Shown here: positions 50,431-60,416 of the stretch, one piece after another
Numbering within the stretch: position 1 is the first letter of the stretch
Layout of the letters: the number at the start of each line of letters is the position of its first letter
Assembly (NCBI RefSeq): GCF_023380245.1
Contig: NZ_CP093365.1
Coordinates: 186,001 to 250,000 of the forward strand
Direction of reading: 5' to 3'
DNA: 64,000 bases
Origin: Bombilactobacillus thymidiniphilus
Lineage (GTDB): Bacteria; Bacillota; Bacilli; Lactobacillales; Lactobacillaceae
Notes under the pieces: model-generated
Seen by the model: the letters and a program-made list of their open reading frames with translations, nothing else
Databases searched by the model: none
Told to the model about the DNA's origin: nothing
Made by a program: the position numbers and the translations under genes

Positions 50431-51273
50431 TCAGTTTTCCCAGCGTTTCATAAACTGCGGTAAATGCTGAATAATCATCGAAGGCAAGACTACATATCTA
50501 TCTTGTGCTAGTTCTTCAGCCAAATAACTGTGAGTAAAAACAGCAGAGGCCACAATTGATGCACTAAAACCAAATTGTGCAACAAATCCGGCAATGATCC
50601 CTGTCAAAGTATCGCCCATGCCACCAGTTGCCATAGCGGGGGTTCCTTTAGTATTTTGAACTACAGTTTGTTGACGATTATCATACAAATGACTTGGTGC
50701 TCCTTTAAGGAATAAAAAAGTTTGCGGTGGGGTTAATTGTTGGAGTATTGCTAAATTATTAGTATGCGTTTGCTGAGCAATATCTAAATCGGATAAACGC
50801 TGCCATTCCACCACATGGGGCGTTAGAACTAAATTAGCTGCTGCCGTTTTTAGCACTTGCTTTTGCTTTTGTAATAAGGTGAACGCACTAGCATCCAAAA
50901 TAATGGTTTGCCTAGAATTTGCTAGTTGTAACAATTGCTTAATTAATACTTCATTAGTTGCGGAAATCGCTAATCCCGGACCAATAGCAATAACATCAAC
51001 TGTGACAGCTAAATCCAGTATCTTTTTATGATCGCTTAATTTTTGTGTCATGACCTCAGGAAAATTGCTACGCAAACTAGTAAAATTACTCGGATCGGTT
51101 GCCAAAGTCACCAGACCTGCTCCAGCATAGACACTTGCTCCACTGGCCATAAGTGCCGCTCCGCCATATTGTGCGTCACCTGCAACCAGAAGCACCTTAC
51201 CGAAAGTGCCCTTATAAGAATTTCGTGGCCTTTTTTTGATTACTTGTAAAATTGTTGAATTTATTTGTTTCAT
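50431..51273 (-). CDS. nnrD: ADP-dependent NAD(P)H-hydrate dehydratase
   Basis: NnrD repairs hydrated NADH and NADPH in an ADP- or ATP-dependent reaction. The 280-aa protein is a ribokinase-like carbohydrate-kinase fold with GTFGKVLLVAGDAQYGGAALM near the N-terminus (about residues 22-42, quoted in part), AIGPGL, VLTPHVVEW and the catalytic GTPAMATGGMGDTLTGII near 210. It is the single-domain form without the epimerase half. It lies alone between tRNA-Leu and the peptide/kinase operon. Confidence 0.92.
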   Translation of the reverse strand: MKQINSTILQVIKKRPRNSYKGTFGKVLLVAGDAQYGGAALMASGASVYAGAGLVTLATDPSNFTSLRSNFPEVMTQKLSDHKKILDLAVTVDVIAIGPGLAISATNEVLIKQLLQLANSRQTIILDASAFTLLQKQKQVLKTAAANLVLTPHVVEWQRLSDLDIAQQTHTNNLAILQQLTPPQTFLFLKGAPSHLYDNRQQTVVQNTKGTPAMATGGMGDTLTGIIAGFVAQFGFSASIVASAVFTHSYLAEELAQDRYVVLPSMIIQHLPQFMKRWEN

Positions 51274-51289
51274 ATTTGGTTACTCCTAG

Positions 51290-51317
51290 TTACAATTAGT
51301 CTAAAATTTGATATAAT
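51290..51317 (+). promoter_or_regulatory. Promoter of tRNA-Leu(CAG)
   Basis: TTACAA (51290-51295), 16-base spacer, perfect TATAAT (51312-51317), 13 bases before the tRNA. Confidence 0.7.
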
Positions 51318-51330
51318 ATCTGATTGTGAG

Positions 51331-51414
51331 GCCGTTGTGGCGGAATTGGCAGACGCGCAGCGTTCAGGTCGCTGTATGGGTTTCCATGTGCAGGTTCGAC
51401 TCCTGTCAACGGCA
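51331..51414 (+). tRNA. tRNA-Leu (anticodon CAG)
   Basis: The 84-nt class II tRNA has acceptor GCCGTTG/CAACGGC, anticodon stem CAGCG/CGCTG with loop TTCAGGT (anticodon CAG, codon CUG), a variable arm around TGGGTTTCCA and T-loop TTCGACT. CCA is not encoded. Confidence 0.95.
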
Positions 51415-51428
51415 TATTATATATCATT

Positions 51429-51458
51429 AAGCCTTAAAACATCATTTTAAGGCTTTTT
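51429..51458 (+). terminator. Terminator of tRNA-Leu
   Basis: AAGCCTTAAAA / TTTTAAGGCTT with a 5-base loop and a T-run. Confidence 0.9.
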
Positions 51459-51489
51459 GTTGTACTCAATTGAAGAAGGTTTAAATAAC

Positions 51490-51529
51490 AAAAAACACTT
51501 CCTAATATATAATATATCAAGAAGTGTTT
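51490..51529 (-). terminator. Terminator downstream of the flippase gene
   Basis: On the minus strand AACACTTCTTGATATAT / ATATATTAGGAAGTGTT is followed by a T-run, 11 bases after the stop at 51540. Confidence 0.8.
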
Positions 51530-51539
51530 GTAATATTGA

Positions 51540-53204
51540 TTAACTAATACGTAATTTTTGACGTAAACGTGCCAACCTTGAACCAACTATTTTTTCTGCT
51601 AGTCTAGTTTTCAAAATTAAATACAGGTACACACCCACACCAATAATGACTTCCACTATCAATAAACAAAGTGCTGCAATACGATTAGTGTTTGCCAGCC
51701 AATGGTAGCAAATCAAATTGATCACACTAATAATGACCAGCATTAACACTGAAATTAAAAATATCAAGCATACTCGATATAAAGTTTGCTGTATATTAAA
51801 CTTAAAGCGCACTCGCAAATGGCGCAACATAAACCAACAAGTAACTGTCATACCTACCATTGTAGCCATTAATGGTCCAAACATGCTAAACAGCAAAATC
51901 ATCGGGTATTGCACAATCATTTTAACTATAAAACCAATTACAAAACATTTAATCGCAACTTTATTTTGATATAGTCCTTGCAAAACAGCTGCTAAGACCG
52001 TAAATAAGCCCAAAACAATTGCAACTATCGCACTAAACTGTAAAATATAAATTCCTAAACTATCATATCGATAAAATAAAATATAAAGCGGTTTAGCAAC
52101 AGCATACATTCCTAAGGAAGCTGGCAGCATTACTAAGAAAAATAACTGCAACGTGCTACCAATATGCCCTTTTACTTCGGTACGATCATGTCTTGAATAA
52201 GCAGCCGACAATAATGGAACTGCTGTAACTGCCATCGCTGTAGCCAAAGAAACAACGATCATAATTAATTTATTGGCATTAAAACCAAACAAAGCGTACA
52301 TGTAATCTAAAGTATCTTTCCCCAAACGTTGAAAAGAACTCATCATAGAATTAAACGTCGCTTGGTCAAAAATCTGAAATAAAACAATCCCTGAATCCAA
52401 GATAATAAAAGGCAAAGCCTGATGCATAATTTCCAAAAAGAAATTCTTATTATCAATATCAATTTCTTGCTTACTATTTTGCGATAATTTACGTAATTTA
52501 GGTAATTGCTTAACTAAAAAATAAACCAAAATTCCTAATCCAAAAATTGCCCCGATAAAAGCCGCAAAGGTCGATTGAGTTACCGCACTAACATAGCTGC
52601 CTTTTTGCACTTTCATAATCCAATAAGTTGCTACAAGCATATAAATAACACGTGCTACTTGTTCAATAAACTGGGAAATTGCTGAAGGAGCCATTTGGGA
52701 ATAACCTTGAAAATAACCACGTACCAGACTCATTGTAGGAATAATTAACAGGGCAAATGATAATGCTTGTAAAACTGGAATAGCCTGTTTGTTGCCTCCA
52801 GCAAATATATTAGCAATAAAAGAAGCCCCAAAATACATTACAGCAGCTGTTACAATGCCCATCAATGCCATAATTTTTAAACCTTGGCGAAACAGTTGAT
52901 TACCAGCCTGATACTCATTTAGCGCATTATAATGCGCAATTTGCTTTGAAATGGCACCAGGAATTCCGGCTGTCGAAATAATCAAAAAGAAACTATAAAT
53001 ATTATATCCCTTAGAAAACAGAGAATTAGCTAAAGTAGCAGTAAAAACACTACCAAACCACATGTTCCACGGAATAATATAAATTGCACCCAAAATGCGA
53101 GAAAAGATACTACCAGCTGTCATCCAAGCTGAACCTTTGATTAAATCAGCCTTACCTTGATCAGCCAAATCACTAGTAGTTTTTTCTTCGATGTCACTAG
53201 CCAT
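51540..53204 (-). CDS. ytgP: Polysaccharide/lipid II flippase of the MurJ-YtgP type
   Basis: This is a 554-aa polytopic protein of the MOP exporter superfamily with about 14 helices. The N-terminus (LIKGSAWMTAGSIFSRILGA, about residues 22-41) and SLVRGYFQGYSQMAPSAISQ are characteristic of the YtgP/SpoVB branch, whose members include the lipid II flippase of streptococci. It lies directly downstream of leuS, the usual place of ytgP in Firmicutes. Lipid II flipping for wall synthesis is the likely role, but another undecaprenyl-linked substrate cannot be excluded. Confidence 0.87.
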   Translation of the reverse strand: MASDIEEKTTSDLADQGKADLIKGSAWMTAGSIFSRILGAIYIIPWNMWFGSVFTATLANSLFSKGYNIYSFFLIISTAGIPGAISKQIAHYNALNEYQAGNQLFRQGLKIMALMGIVTAAVMYFGASFIANIFAGGNKQAIPVLQALSFALLIIPTMSLVRGYFQGYSQMAPSAISQFIEQVARVIYMLVATYWIMKVQKGSYVSAVTQSTFAAFIGAIFGLGILVYFLVKQLPKLRKLSQNSKQEIDIDNKNFFLEIMHQALPFIILDSGIVLFQIFDQATFNSMMSSFQRLGKDTLDYMYALFGFNANKLIMIVVSLATAMAVTAVPLLSAAYSRHDRTEVKGHIGSTLQLFFLVMLPASLGMYAVAKPLYILFYRYDSLGIYILQFSAIVAIVLGLFTVLAAVLQGLYQNKVAIKCFVIGFIVKMIVQYPMILLFSMFGPLMATMVGMTVTCWFMLRHLRVRFKFNIQQTLYRVCLIFLISVLMLVIISVINLICYHWLANTNRIAALCLLIVEVIIGVGVYLYLILKTRLAEKIVGSRLARLRQKLRIS

Positions 53205-53236
53205 TAATTAAGACCTCTCTAATCATTTAGAAGCAA

Positions 53237-55657
53237 TTATTTTACCACAAAATTAACAATTTTATTAGGCACTACAATAACTTTTTTAATGTCTTTGTCA
53301 GCTATGAAAGACTGCACTTTAACATCAGCTAATGCTAATTTTTCTAAATCGTCTTTAGTAGTGTTCAAAGGAACAACAATTTTATTACGTAATTTACCAT
53401 TAACTTGCAAAATTATTTCTGCTTCATCATTAACTAAATCTGCCTGATTATAAGTCGGCCATTTAGCATAAGTTATTGATTGGGAATTACCTAATTTTTG
53501 CCATATTTCCTCGGAAATATGTGGCGCAATCGGGGCTAACAATTTAATGAAACCAGTTGCATATTCTTTGGGGAACGTTGTACTTTTTTGCACAGCATTC
53601 ACAAATGTCATTAATTGCGAGATTGCCGTATTAAATTGCAACTTTTCAAAATGATCAGTAACAGTCTTAACAGTTTCACTATAAATTTGCTTCAAATCAT
53701 CATTAGCTTGTGGCGTAATAAAATCTGCACGTAATGAGTTGTCGTCATCATTGTTCACATATAGTCGCCAAACACGTTCCAAAAAGCGATAAGAACCCGC
53801 CAAACCATCTTCACTCCAAGAAATGGAAGCATCTAATGGCCCCATAAACATCTCATAAAGACGCAAAGTATCCGCACCGTACTCTTCTACAACATCGTCT
53901 GGGTTAACTACATTACCTTTAGATTTAGACATTTTCTCATGATTGCCGCCTAAAATCATGCCTTGATTATACAATTTTTGGAAAGGTTCACGTGTTGGCA
54001 CAACACCCAAATCATACAGTACTTTATGCCAAAAACGTGCATACAGTAAATGCAATACTGCATGTTCAGCACCACCAATATACAAATCTACTGGCAACCA
54101 TTTTTTCAATTTGTCATAATCAGCAATAGCGTGGTCATTGTTAGGATCAATATAACGAAGATAATACCAAGAACTACCTGCCCACTGCGGCATTGTATTA
54201 GTTTCTCTTCGACCCTTACGACCATTTTCATCAACAACGTTGACCCAGTCTGTCAAATTAGCTAGCGGACTTTCAATCGTACCAGAAGGCTTAATGTCTG
54301 CCTCTTCTGGCAAACGTAACGGCAATTGATCTTCTGGCACCAAACTAGTAGTTCCATCTTCCCAATGAATTAAAGGAATTGGTTCGCCCCAATAACGTTG
54401 ACGAGAGAACACCCAATCGCGCAACCGATAATTCACTTTTTTAGTTCCTACTTTATTATCAGTCAGCCAAGTAAGCATTTTTTCTATAGCTGCATTTTTA
54501 TCTAAACCATTTAAAAAATCTGAATTAATATGTTCACCATCACCGACGTAGGCTTTTTGAGTAACATCACCACCGTTAATTACTGGTGTAATTCGCAAAC
54601 CAAATTCCTTGGCAAAATCGTAATCTCTTTGGTCGTGCGCCGGTACTGCCATGATAGCCCCAGTCCCATAGCTAGCCAAAACATAATCTGAAATCCAAAT
54701 GGGTAGATGCTCACCATTAACTGGATTGATCGCAAAAGCACCAGTAAAAGCGCCAGTTTTTTCATGATTAAGATCTGTCCGATCTAAATCACTCTTTTGA
54801 GCTGCTTGCTTTTGATAACTTACCACTGCCTTCTTTTGATCAGCTGTTGTGATTTCATCAACTAGCGGTAATTCAGGTGCCATCACAATATAGCTAGCAC
54901 CGAACAAAGTATCTGGACGTGTAGTAAATACTTGAAAATCTAAAGCAGTATCTGCCACTTTAAAATTAATTTCAGCGCCTTCAGAGCGACCAATCCAATT
55001 GCGTTGCATCTCTTTGATATTTTCAGGCCAATCTACTAATTCCAAATCATCAATTAACCGATCTGCATATGCCGTGATTTTTAGCATCCACTGTTTCATA
55101 GGTTTGCGGTAAACGGGAAAACCACCACGTTCAGTTTTGCCATCTACAATTTCTTCATTAGCAACGACTGTTCCTAAATCAGGACTCCAGTTAACCGGAA
55201 TTTCGGCTTCATAAGCCAAACCTTTTTTATACAGTTGCTCAAAAATCCATTGCGTCCATTTGTAATAGTTTGGATCAGTAGTATTAACTTCACGCTCCCA
55301 ATCATAAGAAAAGCCTAGTGAATTAATTTGACGTTTAAACGTATTAATATTTTCTTGTGTAAAATCTTTGGGATTGTGTCCGGTTTTAATAGCATACTGT
55401 TCTGCAGGTAATCCAAAAGCATCCCAACCCATTGGGTGTAAAACATTACGCCCCTGCATCCTTTTAAAGCGAGCAACAATATCAGTTGCCGTATAGCCTT
55501 CTGGATGTCCGACATGTAATCCTTTACCAGATGGATAAGGAAACATATCTAAAGCATAAAAATTTTCTTTATTTTCATCCTCAGTAGTTTTAAAAGTTTT
55601 ATTGTCTGCCCAATATTTCTGCCATTTTTTTTCAATGGTTTTGTGATTATAACTCAT
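53237..55657 (-). CDS. leuS: Leucyl-tRNA synthetase
   Basis: LeuS charges tRNA-Leu and edits non-cognate amino acids. The 806-aa class Ia enzyme has the HIGH motif as HVGH in [18 protein letters not shown] (about residues 39-56), the CP1 editing domain with [12 protein letters not shown], and [10 protein letters not shown] near residue 572. The longer upstream frame is excluded: the T-box leader lies there, and TAGGAGG stands perfectly spaced before ATG 55657. It is regulated by the Leu-type T-box directly upstream. Confidence 0.97.
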   Translation of the reverse strand: MSYNHKTIEKKWQKYWADNKTFKTTEDENKENFYALDMFPYPSGKGLHVGHPEGYTATDIVARFKRMQGRNVLHPMGWDAFGLPAEQYAIKTGHNPKDFTQENINTFKRQINSLGFSYDWEREVNTTDPNYYKWTQWIFEQLYKKGLAYEAEIPVNWSPDLGTVVANEEIVDGKTERGGFPVYRKPMKQWMLKITAYADRLIDDLELVDWPENIKEMQRNWIGRSEGAEINFKVADTALDFQVFTTRPDTLFGASYIVMAPELPLVDEITTADQKKAVVSYQKQAAQKSDLDRTDLNHEKTGAFTGAFAINPVNGEHLPIWISDYVLASYGTGAIMAVPAHDQRDYDFAKEFGLRITPVINGGDVTQKAYVGDGEHINSDFLNGLDKNAAIEKMLTWLTDNKVGTKKVNYRLRDWVFSRQRYWGEPIPLIHWEDGTTSLVPEDQLPLRLPEEADIKPSGTIESPLANLTDWVNVVDENGRKGRRETNTMPQWAGSSWYYLRYIDPNNDHAIADYDKLKKWLPVDLYIGGAEHAVLHLLYARFWHKVLYDLGVVPTREPFQKLYNQGMILGGNHEKMSKSKGNVVNPDDVVEEYGADTLRLYEMFMGPLDASISWSEDGLAGSYRFLERVWRLYVNNDDDNSLRADFITPQANDDLKQIYSETVKTVTDHFEKLQFNTAISQLMTFVNAVQKSTTFPKEYATGFIKLLAPIAPHISEEIWQKLGNSQSITYAKWPTYNQADLVNDEAEIILQVNGKLRNKIVVPLNTTKDDLEKLALADVKVQSFIADKDIKKVIVVPNKIVNFVVK

Positions 55658-55672
55658 AAATTTCCTCCTACA

Positions 55673-55895
55673 AAAAAGTCCTATTGCATAATGCAATAGG
55701 ACGAATAACCGCGGTACCACCTAAGTTTTATGAAATAAATCATAACACTTGTTGTAGTTAACGATACCCCGATAATGACTGAGAACTAACATCAGACCAA
55801 TAGAAACAAGTTCACCAAAATTTTCTTGTGGAATCACACCAAACTTCCACTCTCTGAAAAAGAAAAATTAAAGTTACTACTTTTCTACACATAAA
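55673..55895 (-). promoter_or_regulatory. T-box leader with leucine specifier, ahead of leuS
   Basis: The minus strand has an AGAGAG bulge and stem I (about 55857-55805), the T-box core TTAGGTGGTACCGCGG (about 55724-55709), and the terminator stem GTCCTATTGCAT/ATGCAATAGGAC (55702-55679) followed by a T-run. The specifier in GAACTTG reads CTT (55810-55808), a Leu codon. Confidence 0.95.
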
Positions 55896-55912
55896 CTTAA
55901 CAATATAACGCT

Positions 55913-55941
55913 ATTATAAAAAACAAGATATCCAATTGCAA
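55913..55941 (-). promoter_or_regulatory. Sigma-A promoter of leuS
   Basis: On the minus strand TTGCAA (55941-55936), 17-base spacer, perfect TATAAT (55918-55913), just downstream of the GH73 gene's stop codon. Confidence 0.85.
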
Positions 55942-55946
55942 TACAA

Positions 55947-56945
55947 TTATTGATTATTATCTCTAGTTACAGTAATAGTTGATTGTGAATTATAGTCATC
56001 ATTATTTTGTACTGGGTCAGATTTTGGCTTTGCACTAAAATAAGCTTTATCTTTCATGGATGAACTATTTTTGGCAACTGGTGGCTGTGTTAACTCTTCG
56101 TTATAACCGATCACATCATCCAAAGAATTATTGACTGATGATGCAGTATCCTCAGATTCATCATTCTTTTGATAATTATTTAAAACAATTATCGGAGCTT
56201 GTTGATCACCATAAGATCCTTTTAGATTAATTGGATTATTCAAAGTTTTAGTAGCAAAATTAATATTATTAACTATGATATCATTGCTACTTGTTTGCTG
56301 GTTCCAATCTAATGGCTGATCAAATCTGGTCAAATCATACTTTTCAATTAAGCTATTTAACTTTTGATCATAAGATGTATCTGTAGCATACTTACCTGTT
56401 AAACACTTGGTGGCATCTTTATAAGAAGCAGCATTACTCTTCCAAGCATCTTTATATATCTTATTATCACGAATGACACGCACATAATCTTCTAGTGATT
56501 CTTTGTATGAAGGATATTTACGAAAATTGGATTGAATAGTATATAAATTGCCGGAACCATCATCTTCTTGCGTCGACATATCAACACTATCTTCCTGATA
56601 TGTTCCTTTCACACCGAATAAATTATAATTAGGTGCTTGCGCTAAAGAGCTAGTTCCCCAACCACTTTCTAACAATGCTTGCGCTATCATTACGGAAGCA
56701 TAGACATCATTATTATTGGCTAATTTTTGCGCTGATAGTCCCAAGTAATTCAGAAAAACAGTGTCACCATAACCATTAGACGTAATCGTATTTTGCTGGT
56801 CAGCTACATCGCTGACTTGAATTGTCAACGGATTATTAGTTGTAGCGTAAACGACTTGCTCGTGATGATGCAAACTTCCAACTGATCCCCCACTAATTAA
56901 CATTAACATCAATATTTTTTGATATTTATTTGCTTTTAAAATCAT
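55947..56945 (-). CDS. Secreted GH73 N-acetylglucosaminidase (peptidoglycan hydrolase)
   Basis: This 332-aa exported cell-wall hydrolase has a signal peptide (about residues 1-35, cleavage probably near VVYA). It is followed by a GH73 glucosaminidase domain (about 60-210) with the catalytic Glu in QALLESGWGTSSLAQAPNYN, the LFGVKGTY segment and the YPSYKESLEDYV helix. The remaining 120 residues are polar low-complexity sequence rich in Asn, Ser and Asp. No LysM, SH3 or LPxTG anchor is visible, which is unusual for a wall autolysin. It probably acts in daughter-cell separation or glycan trimming. Confidence 0.92.
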   Translation of the reverse strand: MILKANKYQKILMLMLISGGSVGSLHHHEQVVYATTNNPLTIQVSDVADQQNTITSNGYGDTVFLNYLGLSAQKLANNNDVYASVMIAQALLESGWGTSSLAQAPNYNLFGVKGTYQEDSVDMSTQEDDGSGNLYTIQSNFRKYPSYKESLEDYVRVIRDNKIYKDAWKSNAASYKDATKCLTGKYATDTSYDQKLNSLIEKYDLTRFDQPLDWNQQTSSNDIIVNNINFATKTLNNPINLKGSYGDQQAPIIVLNNYQKNDESEDTASSVNNSLDDVIGYNEELTQPPVAKNSSSMKDKAYFSAKPKSDPVQNNDDYNSQSTITVTRDNNQ

Positions 56946-57034
56946 GTAAGTTAATCTCCAGCTTCCAATATTAAATAATGATCCAAAATTATACTAAAAT
57001 AAAAACAACAAATATTTCAGGAGTGCTTATTCTT

Positions 57035-57640
57035 ATGAAAAAAAATTATCTATATCTAAGTTTTGTACTATATATATTTTTTATTATATTAACTTTCTTA
57101 ATAGTAACTAACAATCTATTTGTTAACCATATTGATCAACAAACTTTCAACGTCCTAAACAATGTCAGCCATCACTATACAAAATTATTTGCTACTATTA
57201 CCGTACTAGGTGCTCCCAAAACCATTAATTGTCTAACGGTTATTATGCTACTTTTTTTAAAAAACAACCAACAAAGAATCTTTTTATTGTGCAGCGTACT
57301 GGGCAACAATCTGCTAAATCAAGTTTTAAAATTCAACATTCAGCGTCCCCGTCCTAATATTGAACATTTAACTGCAGCCAGCGGATTTAGTTTTCCTAGT
57401 GGACACGCTATGGCTACAGCAAGTTTTGCACTAGCAATTTGTTTGATCTATAGTCAAATTACCCATAAAAAACTATTTTTTTGCTTGAATAGTATCTTTT
57501 TTTGCTTAATTTTTATAAGTCGCCCGCTACTGCACGTTCATTATTTGTCTGATGTCGTTGCTGGAAGTCTTCTAGCCAGTGCTAATATTCTACTGTTTTA
57601 TTACTTTTTTGGTAATCGCGTAAAGTATAATCACTCTTAG
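57035..57640 (+). CDS. PAP2-family membrane phosphatase
   Basis: This 201-aa protein has about six transmembrane helices. The tripartite acid-phosphatase signature is intact: KFNIQRPRP (about residue 97), FPSGHAMAT (about 118) and SRPLLHVHYLSDVVAG (about 166). Bacterial members dephosphorylate undecaprenyl pyrophosphate or phosphatidylglycerol phosphate; which of these applies here is unknown. ATG 57035 with AGGAG upstream is preferred to the 56978 start. The 3' end overlaps the convergent MFS gene by 59 bases. Confidence 0.9.
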   Translation: MKKNYLYLSFVLYIFFIILTFLIVTNNLFVNHIDQQTFNVLNNVSHHYTKLFATITVLGAPKTINCLTVIMLLFLKNNQQRIFLLCSVLGNNLLNQVLKFNIQRPRPNIEHLTAASGFSFPSGHAMATASFALAICLIYSQITHKKLFFCLNSIFFCLIFISRPLLHVHYLSDVVAGSLLASANILLFYYFFGNRVKYNHS

Positions 57641-59078
57641 TATCGAAGAAAGTAATTATTAAAGCCAAAATCAAAACAATTAATCCCACGATATATATCC
57701 AATGTAAGCCACCAAAGACAACTTGACGCGCCACACGCAAATATTTTGCAGATATTCCCGCAGCTGTTGAAGGATTGATCATTTGATCCAACATCTTAAA
57801 AGTTAAACCAGAATTATCTTGAACGCACTTAGCCATACGTAAATTAAAGACAATACCAAATAATGAAACCATTAAAGTTTGGCCTAAACTACGCGCTAAC
57901 GTATTAAAACTAGTAGCCGTTCCTACTTGGTCAGCAGGTACAATACTTTGGGAAGTGACAGTTGACGTTGTAATTGATAAACCAAATCCCAAACCGTATA
58001 CCCCAGAAATCAACAAGAAAATGTAAAAAGGGGTCTGAAATGGTAAAAATAAATAAGCGACACAGCCAACCAATAAAAAGCTCAAAGCAAACAAAGTAAT
58101 TTTATGTGGCGGATATTTTGCAATCATTTTACCGGAAACAAATGATCCCACTAGCCAAATAACAGAACTAGGTGTTACAGCAAAACCACCCATTGTTGGG
58201 TTTAGCCCTAGTACACTTTGCATCCAAATCGGCAAATATGTCTCAAAACCAATTAAGAAACCAGAAACTAATAAAACAGCAATATTTTGGATCACAAAAG
58301 TGCGATTTTTAAATAGTTGCAACGGTAAGACAGGATCTGATTGATGACGCTCCACATGAATAAAGAAACCAAAAAGCATGGCTGCCACAGCTAACATTAC
58401 CAAACTGAAAAACCATTGTTTTAAATTACTTAAACTCTGCAAAGTGAGCATTAATAATACTAATGCACTTGTCAATAAAGTGATACCTTTAAAATCAATA
58501 GTACTTGTTTGCGTTTTAATGTCTTCATGTAAGAAAAATTGAAGCAAAACAATTGTTATAATACCAACAGGAATATTAATAGCAAAAATCCAATGCCAAG
58601 ATAATTGTTCCACAATAAAACCACCCAATAATGGCGCCACAATTGAAGCAATACCCCAAGAAGAACCATTGAGTCCTATCATGCTAGCACGTTTTTCTAG
58701 CGGATAAATGTCAGCTAAAACGGTGTAAGTCAAAGGCTGAATCGCACCAGCACCTAATCCTTGAATAATACGAGCTCCAATTAACTGCGGCATCGATTGT
58801 GAAATACCACAAAGTAACGATCCAATTACAAAAACTACTAACCCAATGTTCAGCAATTTTTTACGGCCATAACGATCTGATAATTTACCATAAATCGGTG
58901 TCGTTACTGCAGTCATTAATAAATAAACAGAAAAGACCCAATTCATTATTTTCAAACCATGAAGGTCGCCAATAATTGTCGGCATTGCTGTTGAAACAAT
59001 CGTTCCTTCAATGGCTGTCATGAAAGTTGCAATAAAAACCGCAATTGTAACCAACTTGACGTTTGTTTGTTTTTTCAT
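57582..59078 (-). CDS. DHA2-family MFS drug:proton antiporter (14 helices)
   Basis: This 498-aa major facilitator of the EmrB/QacA type begins with FMTAIEGTIVSTAMPTI (motif D1), followed by GKLSDRYGRKKLL (motif A) and LIGARIIQGLGAGAIQPL (motif B). WGIASIVAPLLGG (motif C, antiporter) comes next. Fourteen hydrophobic segments are expected. The substrate is unknown; multidrug or organic-ion export is usual. ATG 59078 is chosen over a TTG at 59090. The gene follows metK by 16 bases and its 3' end overlaps the PAP2 gene antiparallel. Confidence 0.9.
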   Translation of the reverse strand: MKKQTNVKLVTIAVFIATFMTAIEGTIVSTAMPTIIGDLHGLKIMNWVFSVYLLMTAVTTPIYGKLSDRYGRKKLLNIGLVVFVIGSLLCGISQSMPQLIGARIIQGLGAGAIQPLTYTVLADIYPLEKRASMIGLNGSSWGIASIVAPLLGGFIVEQLSWHWIFAINIPVGIITIVLLQFFLHEDIKTQTSTIDFKGITLLTSALVLLMLTLQSLSNLKQWFFSLVMLAVAAMLFGFFIHVERHQSDPVLPLQLFKNRTFVIQNIAVLLVSGFLIGFETYLPIWMQSVLGLNPTMGGFAVTPSSVIWLVGSFVSGKMIAKYPPHKITLFALSFLLVGCVAYLFLPFQTPFYIFLLISGVYGLGFGLSITTSTVTSQSIVPADQVGTATSFNTLARSLGQTLMVSLFGIVFNLRMAKCVQDNSGLTFKMLDQMINPSTAAGISAKYLRVARQVVFGGLHWIYIVGLIVLILALIITFFDTKSDYTLRDYQKSNKTVEY

Positions 59079-59094
59079 GTTTTTTCTCAATATC

Positions 59095-60294
59095 TTAGTT
59101 TTGAATAGCTACTTTTAAGGCCTGAACTTTATCTATTTGTTCCCAAGGCAATTGCACATCAGTCCGCCCAAAATGCCCGTAAGCAGCAGTTTTTTGATAA
59201 ATTGGGCGTTTCAAGTCCAGCATTTGAATAATCCCAGCAGGACGTAAATCAAAAACTTTTCTAACAGCAGCTACAATTTCTTCATTACTATAGGAACTAG
59301 TATTAAAAGTATTAACAGTAATCGAAACTGGACGAGCCACACCAATCGCATAAGCTAGTTGCAACTCTACTTGTTTAGCAATACCTGCCGCTACTAAATT
59401 TTTCGCAACATAACGAGCTGCATAACTAGCTGAACGATCAACTTTAGTAGCATCTTTACCAGAAAAAGCACCACCACCATGATGGGCAAAACCACCATAA
59501 GTATCGACAATTATCTTACGTCCAGTCAATCCAGTATCACTGCTAGGTCCGCCTAAAACAAAACGTCCCGTCGGATTAATGAAAATTTTAGTTTCATCAT
59601 CTAATAATTCTTCTGGGATCACTTTTTTAATTATCTTATCAGTAACATCACGTTTCAATTGTTCTAAAGTTACATCAGGATCATGTTGGGTACTTAAAAC
59701 AACTGTATCTACCCGTAAAGGTTGCCAATTATCATTATATTGAACTGTTACTTGTGCCTTAGAATCTGGACGCAAATAAGTCAATTCATTATTTTTGCGC
59801 AACTGAGTAATTTGATAAGTTAATTTATGTGCCAAAATGATTGGTAAAGGCATATATTCAGGTGTTTCATCCGTAGCATAACCAAACATTAATCCTTGAT
59901 CACCAGCGCCAATCTGATCCAATGGATCATTGGCATCAGCTTTTTCTCGTTTTTCTAAAGCATCATCAACACCTTGTGCAATATCAGGTGATTGTTGATC
60001 CAAAGCAACGATTACCGCGCAAGTATCTGCATCAAATCCATAATCAGAGCTGGTATAACCAATTTCTCTAATTTTTTGGCGCACAATACTTTGAATATCC
60101 ACGTATGCACTGGTTGTTACTTCACCAGCAATTAATACTAATCCAGTCGTCACAGTCGTTTCACAAGCAACACGTGCATCAGGATCCTTTGCTAAAATAG
60201 CATCCAAAACAGCGTCACTAATCTGATCTGCTATTTTATCAGGATGTCCTTCTGAAACTGATTCTGACGTAAAAAAATGTTTTTCTTTATTCAA
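59095..60294 (-). CDS. metK: S-adenosylmethionine synthetase
   Basis: MetK makes SAM from methionine and ATP. The 399-aa protein has the N-terminal [20 protein letters not shown] (catalytic His), [12 protein letters not shown], the P-loop-like [21 protein letters not shown] region and the hexapeptide GGGAFSGKD. The start codon is TTG at 60294, with AAGGGGGA 6-7 bases upstream. That ribosome site is part of an S-MK box, so initiation is the regulated step. It is followed closely by the MFS gene. Confidence 0.97.
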   Translation of the reverse strand: MNKEKHFFTSESVSEGHPDKIADQISDAVLDAILAKDPDARVACETTVTTGLVLIAGEVTTSAYVDIQSIVRQKIREIGYTSSDYGFDADTCAVIVALDQQSPDIAQGVDDALEKREKADANDPLDQIGAGDQGLMFGYATDETPEYMPLPIILAHKLTYQITQLRKNNELTYLRPDSKAQVTVQYNDNWQPLRVDTVVLSTQHDPDVTLEQLKRDVTDKIIKKVIPEELLDDETKIFINPTGRFVLGGPSSDTGLTGRKIIVDTYGGFAHHGGGAFSGKDATKVDRSASYAARYVAKNLVAAGIAKQVELQLAYAIGVARPVSITVNTFNTSSYSNEEIVAAVRKVFDLRPAGIIQMLDLKRPIYQKTAAYGHFGRTDVQLPWEQIDKVQALKVAIQN

Positions 60295-60299
60295 TTTAT

Positions 60300-60408
60300 T
60301 TCCCCCTTAGTAGGTTACAGGTAAGCTAAATAGCCCCATCAGAAATTTAGTTAACTAAGTTATAGTAGCACAGTTATTTAGATAACTAAATACTTTCTGA
60401 TAAGGGTT
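60300..60408 (-). promoter_or_regulatory. S-MK box (SAM-III) translational riboswitch of metK
   Basis: On the minus strand the metK ribosome site TAAGGGGGA (60309-60301) can pair with the anti-ribosome-site ACCCTTA (60407-60401). Just before the site stands CCTGTAACC (about 60321-60313), matching the conserved CCUUGUAACC of the S-MK core. The 8-bp stem ATCAGAAA/TTTCTGAT encloses an extra hairpin (TTTAGTTA/TAACTAAA) in the variable linker. S-MK boxes ahead of metK are known in Lactobacillales: SAM binding closes the pairing and blocks translation. Confidence 0.85.
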
Positions 60409-60416
60409 TTCGTTTA

